Below, piece by piece: positions 1 to 7,788 of a stretch of 15,431 nt of DNA. Every line of letters starts with the position of its first letter. Within the stretch, counting starts at the first letter, position 1. Below the pieces are notes generated by a model. It saw only the letters and a program-made list of their open reading frames with translations, was not told where the DNA came from and did no database searches. Source of the stretch: Sodalis-like endosymbiont of Proechinophthirus fluctus. GTDB lineage: Bacteria; Pseudomonadota; Gammaproteobacteria; Enterobacterales; Enterobacteriaceae. The stretch is taken from the NCBI RefSeq assembly GCF_001602625.1, contig NZ_LECR01000026.1, forward strand, positions 5,465 to 20,895, read 5' to 3'. The position numbers and the translations under genes are program-made.

Positions 1-369
1 TGGGTGTTGACCTGCGTCGCCGCCGATCAGCTGATGGATATGCGCTATGAAGAGCTGCCACTGCGCAATGAAGAAATGACCGGCAAATTGCCGCCGGATA
101 TGGAATATGAAGAATTCAACAAGATCGGCGAGCAGATTGCGACGCCGGTGGACGAGGCGCTGGCGGTGTACGAGTATCAGCTGCTCGACCTCATGCGCGA
201 TTACCTGGCGCATTATCCATACTCATGCTATTTCGACGTGGCACACATCGTCATAGACCAGGCGGTGCACCTGGGTGTGGCCAGGTTAAATTTTACAGGT
301 ATCGCCCACTGGCAGGTAATCAATGATTTTAGCGCTAAGGTACAGGCCAATGTCATCAATGAGTATTGA
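1..369 (+). CDS. mukF: MukF, kleisin subunit of MukBEF condensin, 3' part only
   Basis: This is the last ~122 codons of MukF, the kleisin that bridges MukB heads and recruits MukE. The frame is open from base 1, so the gene begins left of the window. The stretch [20 protein letters not shown] is nearly the same as the E. coli winged-helix region, and the end ([12 protein letters not shown], then VINEY) matches the E. coli C-terminus. Compared with remembered E. coli MukF there are two in-frame contractions: about five residues after LAVY and one near TGIAHW. Several conserved arginines are also replaced (for example YSCYFDV for RARHFDV). The mukE start ATG at 350 overlaps its 3' end, as in the usual operon. 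There is no stop or frameshift in the visible part, but both partner subunits are ruined, so the gene is probably non-functional or decaying. Its 5' part must be seen to decide. Confidence 0.85.
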   Translation, partial: WVLTCVAADQLMDMRYEELPLRNEEMTGKLPPDMEYEEFNKIGEQIATPVDEALAVYEYQLLDLMRDYLAHYPYSCYFDVAHIVIDQAVHLGVARLNFTGIAHWQVINDFSAKVQANVINEY

Positions 370-1104
370 AGAAAGTTTGCCGGTAAAACTTATAAAAGAA
401 TGCTGTCTAACCCGTTATTTCCAGCCCTAGACATCCTGCTGCGCGCTTCTAGCCGCCACATCGGCATTGAAGATATGGATAGTCATTTTCTGATGGATTT
501 TCAGGAGAAGCTAGAAGGCTTTTACCGCCTCTATAATGTGGAGCTGATGTGTGCGCAGGAAGGGTTCTTCTATCTGCGGCTGTGCTCTACCCTACCACCT
601 TGATGCCGTGTTCGGTGTTATCGGCGTTTAATATGATGGTCGGCAAAATCCTTTGCTATTTGTATTTGAGCCCCGAAAGACCGACCTATGAAAGAATTTT
701 CAGCCAGCAGTAACTATACAAACGAATTGTTGAGCCTGGCCTATGAGAACAAATTGCTGAAGTTGGTGAACCAACGTTCTACCAACTCGGATCTGGACAG
801 GTAAAATTTGCAGTAGAAAGTGCTCACCTCCCTTACTTGTCTGCGCCTGCTGCGCATGATCTGGTTTATGGGCAATGACACCAGAAAATTCCGTATTACG
901 GAATCTGTTTTCCACTTTGGCGCCGATCCGTACGAATCGCAATTAAGGATGATTAGCGAAAGTGAGGCGATGCCGCTGGAGAATGCCCTATCGCTCGGCG
1001 ATGAATAGGATGAAAACGATGAAAATGAGGCGCTCACCGGAGAAAGCTCGGATGATCTAGAAGATGAACAGGCATCAGTGAGCATGGAAAATTCTGCTCA
1101 CTGA
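350..1104 (+). pseudogene. mukE: mukE pseudogene (condensin subunit)
   Basis: MukE is the winged-helix partner of MukF in the MukBEF condensin; the E. coli protein has about 234 residues. The ATG at 350 opens a reading [14 protein letters not shown] that matches the MukE N-terminus. A net +2 (or -1) indel near 377-394 shifts it. The match then resumes as [10 protein letters not shown], a run ending FMMDF-like at about 498, and [17 protein letters not shown] up to a stop at 601-603. Beyond that, fragments in changing frames match [30 protein letters not shown] and [17 protein letters not shown]. In-frame TAA and TAG stops lie at about 802-815 and 1006. The acidic tail is recognisable to about 1080. 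The 3' boundary is uncertain because the mukE/mukB junction is rebuilt as a 20-bp hairpin; 1104 is the next stop in the frame of the tail. Confidence 0.9.
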
Positions 1105-1114
1105 TGCCTGTTCA
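1065..1114. repeat. perfect 20-bp inverted repeat at mukE/mukB junction
   Basis: Left arm 1065-1084 is TGAACAGGCATCAGTGAGCA. The right arm at 1095-1114 is its exact reverse complement, with a 10-base spacer between. The right arm falls in mukB codons that should encode the conserved SLTLINWNG, and departs from that sequence exactly where it mirrors the mukE 3' end. It is not followed by a T tract, so a terminator is unlikely. Confidence 0.9.
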
Positions 1115-1189
1115 ATTGGAATGGGTTTTCGACCGGACTTTTGATCTGGATTTATTGGTCACCATTCTGTCTGGCGGTAACAGCGCGGG

Positions 1190-1238
1190 TAAATCCACTA
1201 CTAAGGCGGTAATAAATGCCGACTTAGTAGTGGATTTA
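1190..1238. repeat. perfect 16-bp inverted repeat in mukB remnant
   Basis: TAAATCCACTACTAAG at 1190-1205 is mirrored exactly by CTTAGTAGTGGATTTA at 1223-1238, with a 17-base spacer. The left arm starts in the Walker A lysine-serine-threonine codons. The right arm covers the codons that encode LIPDLT in E. coli MukB, here changed to LVVDLT. Confidence 0.9.
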
Positions 1239-4200
1239 ACCTTCCTGCATTTTCGTAATACCACCGAAGCCGGCGCCACAAACGGCTCGCGCGATAAGGT
1301 GCTGCACGGCAAATTACGCGCCGGGGTATGCTACTCAACGCTGAAAGTTATCACTTGCTGCCACCAGATCGTGCTTGTCGGCGTGTGCCTGCAACAGATA
1401 GCCGGCCGCGATCATAAAGTAGATATCCAGCCATTCATGATCCTCCAGGGGGGCTGCCAGTCAAAATAACTCTACCGAGATCCTGACGATGACTGTGGGC
1501 GATCTCCAGGCGCGCGCTGCCGTTGCAGGAGCTCAAAGAATGGGTTAAGGTTATTGAAGGCGTACTATTCAAGCAATTCAACTCCATCACCGACTGACAC
1601 TCGCTAATGTTCGATCTCGGCATAGTGCCTTGCCAGCTGCGTCTAGCGCCGATCGCAGCAAATACTACCTCCTGATTGAGGCGTCGCTCTACGGCGGTAT
1701 TTTCAGCGCGATCACCCGGTCGCTGCGCGGCTATCTGGTACTGGTAAACAATGGCGTGCGTAAAGTGTTTCAGGACATGGAGGCGTCGCTGAGCGAAAAC
1801 CGCCTGACTCTGGAAGCTATTCGCCATCACGCAATCGGATTGTGATTTGTTCAAGCATCTGACATCTGAAGCCACCACGTATGTGGCGGCGCATTATATG
1901 CGCCACGCTAACGAATGGCGTCTGCATATGGAAGATGCCCTTAATCTACTCTGCGCCGCAACCTGTGCGCCAACCCTAAGCCGGCTGGCCTCCGAGCAGT
2001 ATCGCCACGTCGATATAGCCTGGGGGCTGTCAGAAATCAGCAGCGGCAAATAGGATTTGGAAACTAATTACTAAGCAGCTAACCGCAATCACCTGAATCT
2101 GGTGCAGACCACGATGCGCCCAGCAGGAAAAATCCGCCGTTACCGGGAATATTTAGAGGAGCTAACCCTCCGGCTGTAAGAACAGAATGAAGTAATAGCC
2201 GAATCCGCCGAGCAGCATCAGGAGGACGAAGCGCAGTTAGAAACGGCCGAGTTAGGTGTAGATGAAATAAAGCCAGCTGGCAGACTATCAGCTGGATGTG
2301 CAGCAAACGCGCGCTATCCCAGTATCAGTAGGCGCTACAAGCTCTAGATCGCGCTCGAGAGCTGTGCCAGATTCCAATATTGACATGGGAAGACGCTGTG
2401 CCGGGGCTGGACACGTTCAAGGAACGCGAACAGGAAGAGACCGAGCACATGGTTAGTCTCTAGCGAAAAATGAATATGTTCTAGTCGGTTAGCAGCCTGT
2501 TTGAACAGGCCTATGGACTTGGTGATAAAATCTTTGAACAGGTTAGCCGCAGCTAGACGCCTGGCAGACGGCTTGAGATTTCCTCCGTAACGCCGCCTCG
2601 CAAAGCCACCAGACGAGCGGCTGCGCGGAAAGTAGGGCGCTGAGCGATTGCTGCAGGAATTTTGCCAGCGTATTGGCACAGGATTACCCCGAGGCCCTCG
2701 ACGCAGTGCGGTAGGAACTGAAGGTACCAGTCGAAATGCTGTTGGCGAGCGTCGCCAGACATTGGAGAAAACCACCATGCGCATCGAACATCTTACCGCG
2801 CGCAGCCTCCCCGTCCAGGCTGACGGCGCAGGATGCCCTGATGGTACTCAGTGAGAAAAGCGGCGAAATGCTGACCAGCAGTCGCCAAGTGACGGATACC
2901 ATTCAGCTTTTGCTGGAACGCGAGCGGGGGGCACCGTGGAACGCTACGAGGTCGCGGGACGCAAGCGGCGTATCGAGGCGCAGATCGAGCGTCTTAGCTA
3001 CCCGGGCGGGACGGAAGATAGCCGTCTGCTCTCGCTGGCCGAACGCTTCAGTGGCGTGTTGCTCTCAGAGATTTATGATGACGTTACGCTTGACGGCGCG
3101 CCGTATTTCTCATCTCTCTATAGCCCCTCCCTCTCCATCCCACGCGATTGTGACCCCGGGTTTGTCGTGGGTGCGCGAACAACCAGATGGTCTTGAGGAT
3201 TGCCCAGATGACCTCTATTTGATTGAGGTAGATCCGCAGTTGTTCGACGATAATGTGTTCGGCGTGGAAGCGCTCTAGGGAGCGGCGCTGATCAAAGTAG
3301 CGGACCGTCAGTGGCGCTATTCGCGCTTTCCAGTAGTACCGCTATTTGGCTGCGCCGCGCGCGAAATCCGGTTGGAAAACCTCATTGCCGAGCGCGATGT
3401 ACTGGCGGAACATTACGCCACGCTCTCGTTCAACGTGCAAAAAATTCAGGGTCAGCATTAGGCATTCAGCCGCTTTATCGCCGCTTGCTTGGCGGTGGTG
3501 TTCGGGCCGGATCCAGAAGTGGACATGCGCACGCTCAACGCCCAGCGACGCGAATTAGAACGCGAACTTAGCGACCACTATAGGCAGAATCAGCAAAGCC
3601 AGCAGCAATACGATCAGATGCGCGAAGGGCTGCAACTACCCAACCAGCTTATCTCAGACTCGGCGTCTTTCTAGATAACCAGCTATAGGATCGACTAGAA
3701 ATAGTGAGGCCGATTGGCAAGACGCGCAGGACGCGGCCCGCTAGATCCAGCACTAAAAGGAGCTGGTTCAGCTCGATCCTCTGGCGGCGGCGCTGCAAAG
3801 CGACCGACCCTGAACAGCATGGGCAATTGCGTGCTGACTATGAGCTAGCACAACAGACTCATCGCCCGACACGGCAAAAGATATCTGTCCTGACAGATGT
3901 CGTCCAGCGCCGTGCCCACTTCAGTTATTCCGATGCCGCCAGTATGCTGAGCGAAAATATCGATCTGAACGATAAGTTACGCTAGCGTCTGGAGCACGCG
4001 GAGACTGAGCGCAGCAAGGCGCGCGGCGCGCTTAACGCCCATCAAGCCTCAGCTTACGCAGTTCAGCGAAGGTACAAGCGTCATTAAAAATCTCTTACGA
4101 AGCCAAGTAAGATAGATATGCTCAAGGATATTAATGCAGGAGCTCAACGATATCAGGGTGCAGGCCGATTACCAATGCGGAGGCGCACACCCGCGAACGC

Positions 4201-4268
4201 CGGGATCAGCTGCACATAACCCTGAGCCAGAACCGCGGTCGCCAGTAACCAGCTGGAAAAAATTGATG

Positions 4269-4300
4269 TTCTGTGAAGCAGAAATGGACGCTTCACAGAA
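4269..4300. repeat. perfect 11-bp inverted repeat in mukB remnant
   Basis: TTCTGTGAAGC (4269-4279) and GCTTCACAGAA (4290-4300) are exact reverse complements with a 10-base spacer. The left arm matches the conserved FCEAEMD codons. The right arm replaces codons that encode NLTRK in E. coli with ASQKK. Confidence 0.85.
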
Positions 4301-5199
4301 AAAGTTGCTCAAGCTGGAACGTGATTATTATCAAACCTGCGAGCAGGTAGTTAGCGCTAAGACCGGCTTGGTGCGCGCAGTGCTGCTACGCCTGGTGAAG
4401 GAAAACAGCGTCGAGTGTCCAGCACCGCTGAGAGCTAGCCTAATATAGATAGAAGCCGAGGATCTGCGTTCCATTTCGAACAAAGCGCCTGGGCGAACTG
4501 CGGCTGGCGGTGGCGGATAACGAACATCTGCGTGATGTACTGTGGCTATCTTGGAAGATCCCAAGCGGTAGGAGTGCAAAATTCAGTTCTTTATCAAATT
4601 GGTACCAGCATCTGCGAGAACACATCTGCTAAGATATTATCCGCACCGACGGAAGCCATTGAGCAGATAGAACTCGAACTGAATCGCTTGACGGAATAGT
4701 TGACTGTCAGAGAGCAGAAACTGACCATCAGTTCCAAAAGCGTGGCCAACATTATCCGTAAAATTATTCAGTGCGAGTAGAATCGTATTCGCATGCTCAA
4801 TCTAGAGTTGCAGGCGGTCAGTTTCGGCCAAGTTAAAAGCGTGCGTCTTAACGTTAGCGTGCGCGAAGCCCATGCGACGTTATTAGATATGGTTGAGCGA
4901 GCAGCAAGAGCAGCTTAGGACCTGTTCAGCAGCCAGCGCCTGACGTTTTCTGAAGCGCTGGCCAAGCTGTATCAGCAGCTAAATCCACAAATCGAAATGG
5001 AGCAGCGAACGCTGCAGACCTTTGGCGATGAACTGCTGGATTACCACCGCAACTATCTGGAAAAGGAATGTTGAGGTCAACTGTGGCGCCGACGGTTAGT
5101 TGCGCGCGGAGAGCAGGACGTTGTCTACCTATAAGGCCAACGGTACCGGTGTATCAATTCTATTGATGGTAGTGCAAAGCTAGGAAGAGGAGTCTAAAA

Positions 5200-5232
5200 G
5201 CCTGCGCGGCAAAATATCTTTGCCGCGCAGGC
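5200..5232. repeat. perfect 14-bp hairpin at the end of the mukB remnant
   Basis: GCCTGCGCGGCAAA (5200-5213) pairs with TTTGCCGCGCAGGC (5219-5232) across a 5-base loop. The coding context is LRGK-(D)IS-P-RLLFL. E. coli mukB has only an imperfect palindrome here, and one base is missing relative to the E. coli frame. The sequence after it (TGTTATTTCT) is T-rich, so it could act as a weak terminator today, but its origin is coding sequence. Confidence 0.85.
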
Positions 5233-5243
5233 TGTTATTTCTA

Positions 5244-6126
5244 GTGCCGTTACCGAGACCGACAGTCAGGCTGGATAAGGTTTTTGACCGAGGGTAGGTA
5301 GGCCAGTGGTTAATTGAGATACTTGGCCCAGATTGACCGTCGGCAGGTTGAGATTTTAGCCTCCGGCCCGTACTCTAGTTGATGGAGGTTTTTAGCCGAA
5401 ATTGGCCGCCAATGGGTTGCGGTTTTCGACCCTGAGTGAATGAGATTATTGTGCTCGCCGATACGCTTGCCATCCCGGCGAGCGCGGAAGCAAAACCGAG
5501 ACCCATCGCAGATCGCCACTGCGATGGGTCTTAGCAGCAGTACGACAGTCGATATTTCCTGAAGCGTCCTACTTATTTTCTTTATCAGGTTGAATGATAG
5601 TACGCTTGTCTATCCTGTGGGGTAGGTCCGCGCTTTTTCGTCCCTCCGTTTTAAAATACCGCCAGCTATGCAGCTGCATGCGGCAATAGCTATACTCCCT
5701 TCTCAGACGGCGTTTAAAGCATGATGAATGAAATCGATCCCTACCTTACTTATGACGGGCCATGTATTGCCCTTCGGTTAATACGGGTTCGGTTACAGCA
5801 GTTTTGCCATCGTACTTAGAGCGCGTATTGGAGGTGTTGACTGCTGCCGGCAATTTCCATGCCGTGCCGGGGGGAGGTCTCTTTTCTAGGCGGCGATCCA
5901 CTGCTGTCAGCTCATGCCGCTGAAAAAATTCAGCGGTTATTAGGCATCACGGCGTGGGCCGTACGATGATATTGCCGCCGGCATGGCTCAGAAAAATGGT
6001 CAAAGGATAACCGCTTCGCAGGGTTTTGCTTTGGTTTATTGCGCAGATTTCCTTTTCTGCTTATTAACTACGGTGGACAAGGTCAAAAAAACATAATAAA
6101 TTAACTGCTTCATTAGGGGACACAGG
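5244..6126. other. 883-bp stretch without a recognisable gene
   Basis: This lies between the last MukB homology and the ldtD start. I find no intact gene on either strand. A possible decayed frame runs at ~5785-5880 (plus strand, SYLERVLEVLTAAGNFHAVPGG), and short open fragments follow to ~6040; I do not recognise them. The stretch also holds two hairpins (5453-5483 and 5499-5531) and a short palindrome ATGCAGCTGCAT at 5668-5679. The expected mukB 3' end and Walker B region are absent, so part of this may be mukB tail decayed beyond recognition. Confidence 0.5.
5499..5531. repeat. perfect 12-bp hairpin downstream of mukB remnant
   Basis: AGACCCATCGCA (5499-5510) pairs with TGCGATGGGTCT (5520-5531) over a 9-base loop. 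A second hairpin, GCTCGCCG/CGGCGAGC (5453-5460 and 5476-5483), lies just before it. It sits where a terminator of the mukFEB operon could be, but only TT follows the stem, so rho-independent termination is not well supported. It may instead be another palindrome produced during decay. Confidence 0.55.
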
Positions 6127-6523
6127 ATGTTAGTCACGAAATCTGCGTGGTTGCGACGCGCGATGATGCAGCAGCACCTGCTGCTGCTGACCGGTATCGC
6201 TTCGCTATTCGGCATCGCCTTTTAGCGCGCAGACCGTGTAAAACTAGGGTGTTGGCGCTCTTTTTTTCGTGACAAATTTCCGGGATAAATTTCCCCTACT
6301 CATGTGTAACCCTAATTTTTCCCGAGAAATTGCGGCGTATTATGCTGCACGCTAGGATGAGCCAATGTAGCAAGACCGGGTTGCGGTGCGGTATTTTCAG
6401 CAGCAACTGGCGGAACTGGCGCTGTCGAGCGTCCAACCGTAACTCACCCCACTTGGGCGCAGTGGCTCACGCATACACATATTACCGGTTTAACTCGGGA
6501 TAAAAATCTTGTCCGACGCGATG
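6127..6523 (+). pseudogene. ldtD: ldtD (ycbB) pseudogene, N-terminal remnant
   Basis: LdtD is the periplasmic L,D-transpeptidase that makes 3-3 cross-links in peptidoglycan (about 615 residues in E. coli). The ATG at 6127 has an AGGGGA ribosome site six bases upstream. It encodes a basic N-terminus (MLVTKSAWLRRA) and a leucine-rich signal peptide core, cut by TAG at 6223-6225. Further on, codons for YAAR-(D/E)-PM-(W) near 6341-6370, FQQQLAELALSSVQP near 6391-6440 and LSDAM at 6509-6523 match E. coli LdtD residues ~95-156. Premature stops occur at the first Q of QPQ, at the tryptophan of PMW and elsewhere. Everything after LSDAM, including the catalytic YkuD domain with its cysteine, is deleted: the sequence passes directly into mepK. 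Confidence 0.85.
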
Positions 6524-6967
6524 CGCATATGCTGACCCTGAATAATTTGCATACTGGTGAAACGTTGAAAACGGAATTTTTTAATAGTAGAAGGTATGAC
6601 CAAAAGCGAGCTGAACCGATTAAATCATTTTTTCCATGATTTTCTTGCCAATAAGATAACCGAAATCGATCCTTAGCTTTTCGACTATCTTTTATCTTTA
6701 TATCGTCTGCAAACAGTGCTGTAGACCAGCAAGCCGGTGCAGCTTGTTTCCAGTTATCGGACGGTACATTGCAGGCAAAAAGCAAGGGCGTAGCGAAGCA
6801 CAGCTGTTATACGCTGTAAAGCCGTAGGTTTCCATGTTTAGTTGAGGACATACAGCTCAACATAATCCCTAAAACAGTGCTCAAGCTCTGCAAAGGCGGC
6901 ATGGGGTGGTTACTCTGCTTGCGCAGTAATTTCGTCTATCGATACTGGGCTGGTACAAACCTGGTAA
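6524..6967 (+). pseudogene. mepK: mepK (ycbK) pseudogene, 5'-truncated
   Basis: MepK/YcbK is a periplasmic murein endopeptidase of the peptidase M15 type, about 182 residues, exported by Tat in E. coli. The remnant begins in the middle of the protein with LTLNNLHTGETLKTEFF at 6532. It continues through SELNRLNHFFHDF, NKI-TEIDP and KPVQLVSSYRT (~6734-6765) and ends G-L-V-Q-T-W-stop at 6965-6967, corresponding to GPARHW-stop in E. coli. The Tat signal and start codon are gone. Stops interrupt it, for example DP-TAG-LFDYL near 6673 and VL-TAG-TSKP near 6722, and there are several frameshifts. The metal-binding stretch SYHTKGQAMDFH is eroded to SCYTL...AVGFHV. Its promoter and start are lost together with the end of ldtD, so it cannot make a functional product. 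Confidence 0.85.
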
Positions 6968-7012
6968 AGCGCCACAATTTCTATTTCTATCAACGCGACC
7001 ACCGTTTCGCCG

Positions 7013-7018
7013 TATAAT
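7013..7018 (+). promoter_or_regulatory. candidate -10 box for gloC
   Basis: A perfect TATAAT lies 29 bases before the gloC ATG, in the 80-bp gap after the mepK remnant. The matching -35 position at 17-bp spacing (6990-6995, TCAACG) is weak. A separate promoter would explain how gloC stays expressed when the genes upstream are dead. Confidence 0.4.
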
Positions 7019-7047
7019 AAGGGCCAAAAGTCCAGATAGGATACAAT

Positions 7048-7677
7048 ATGAAATATCACATTATGCCGGTAACGGCGTTCAGCCAGAATTGTTCTTTGGT
7101 TTGGTGCGAACAGACCGGTGAAGCGGCGCTGGTAGATCCCGGCGGTGAAGCACAGCGGTTGCGCCGAGAAGCCGCTGTGCTGGGCGTAACGGTAAAAGAA
7201 ATATGGCTGACTCACGGTCATCTGGATCATGTCGGTGCCGCTAGCGAACTCGCGGCTTATTATCGTGTGCCCATCGTCGGTCCTCATCGCGACGATAAAC
7301 TGTTGCTGGCGAGTTTGCCAGCGCAGTGTCGGATATTTGGCATAGAAAGCATTCCGCCATTGACGCCCGATCGCTGGCTGACGGATGGTGCCAAGGTGGG
7401 CGTCGGTACGTTGTCGTTTAGCGTACTACATTGCCCCGGCCATTCTCCAGGGCATGTGGTGTTCTGGAATAAAGAAGCGAAATTCATTTTGATGGGGGAC
7501 GTGCTGTTTAATGGCGGCATTGGTCGTACCGACCTGTCGGGCGGCGACAGGGTAGCGCTGATGCATTCGATCCGCTATCAGTTCATGCCGTTAGAGGATG
7601 ATATTGTCTTTCTGCCCGGCCATGGCCCTATGTCAACTTTGGGCCACGAGCGCCGCAATAATCTTTTTCTACAGTAG
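7048..7677 (+). CDS. gloC: GloC/YcbL, metallo-beta-lactamase-fold glyoxalase II-like hydrolase
   Basis: This cytoplasmic metal-dependent hydrolase is of the type II glyoxalase family. It hydrolyses S-lactoylglutathione to D-lactate and glutathione in methylglyoxal detoxification. The 209-residue frame aligns with E. coli YcbL (215 residues) from the first residue (MKYHIMPVTAFSQNCSL). The metal-binding motif THGHLDHVG gives His56, His58, Asp60 and His61. HCPGHSPGH follows at 128-136, the bridging Asp is D151 (MGDVLF), and the last His is in LPGHGP at 192. A GATAGGAT ribosome site lies about seven bases before the ATG. The protein stops after FLQ, about six residues short of the E. coli tail (DEMPVW). 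The bases after the TAG read PPL, like the family tail, so the end may have been trimmed by mutation. It is convergent with aspC. Confidence 0.93.
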   Translation: MKYHIMPVTAFSQNCSLVWCEQTGEAALVDPGGEAQRLRREAAVLGVTVKEIWLTHGHLDHVGAASELAAYYRVPIVGPHRDDKLLLASLPAQCRIFGIESIPPLTPDRWLTDGAKVGVGTLSFSVLHCPGHSPGHVVFWNKEAKFILMGDVLFNGGIGRTDLSGGDRVALMHSIRYQFMPLEDDIVFLPGHGPMSTLGHERRNNLFLQ

Positions 7678-7788
7678 CCGCCGCTGAGTGTTTCTATCCA
7701 CTGCCACCGTGCGTGTGAACCAGCATGACATTGTCATTGTCATTTTCATCTCTCGGATGCGCTACCTCACAGGCAGTTTAACCGGCGG
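7678..7788. other. gloC-aspC convergent gap
   Basis: In this 111-bp gap between the stops of two convergent genes I see no good stem-loop terminator. There is a short triplicated TGTCAT/GTCATT motif at ~7729-7745. Confidence 0.5.

Larger units (their letters stand above)
1084..5243 (+). pseudogene. mukB: mukB pseudogene (SMC-like condensin ATPase)
   Basis: MukB (about 1486 residues in E. coli) is the SMC-like ATPase that condenses the chromosome. Collinear fragments cover most of its length. The head Walker A is GGNSAGKST at ~1174-1200. [12 protein letters not shown] and KVDIQPF follow to ~1440. [16 protein letters not shown] and [19 protein letters not shown] cover 1650-1825, and FKHLTSEAT starts at 1850. 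The hinge region gives [19 protein letters not shown] and DCPDDLYLIE at 3030-3230. The C-terminal coiled coil includes [20 protein letters not shown] (~3900) and SVANIIRKIIQ (~4740). The signature is reduced to LSTYKANGTG where E. coli has LSTGEAIGTG. Homology stops after RRLLFL near 5243, so the Walker B acidic residues and ~80 C-terminal codons are missing. More than a dozen in-frame stops, mostly TAG, and many frameshifts interrupt it. It is certainly non-functional. Confidence 0.95.

Noticed and set aside
1435..1878. Minus-strand 147-codon open frame opposite mukB
   Set aside because: It is antisense to clear MukB fragments ([21 protein letters not shown]).
2344..2784. Minus-strand 146-codon open frame opposite mukB
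   Set aside because: The plus strand here aligns collinearly with MukB (FEQAYGL and neighbouring fragments); the antisense frame arises by chance from its codon pattern.
1..5243. TAG recoding (amber suppression) as explanation for the many in-frame TAG codons
   Set aside because: The same genes also carry many frameshifts, TAA and TGA stops and deletions, and the intact genes contain no internal TAG.
6160..6200. CAGCAG/CTGCTG repeat near the ldtD start as a functional hairpin
   Set aside because: It is explained by glutamine and leucine codons of the signal peptide (QQHLLLL).
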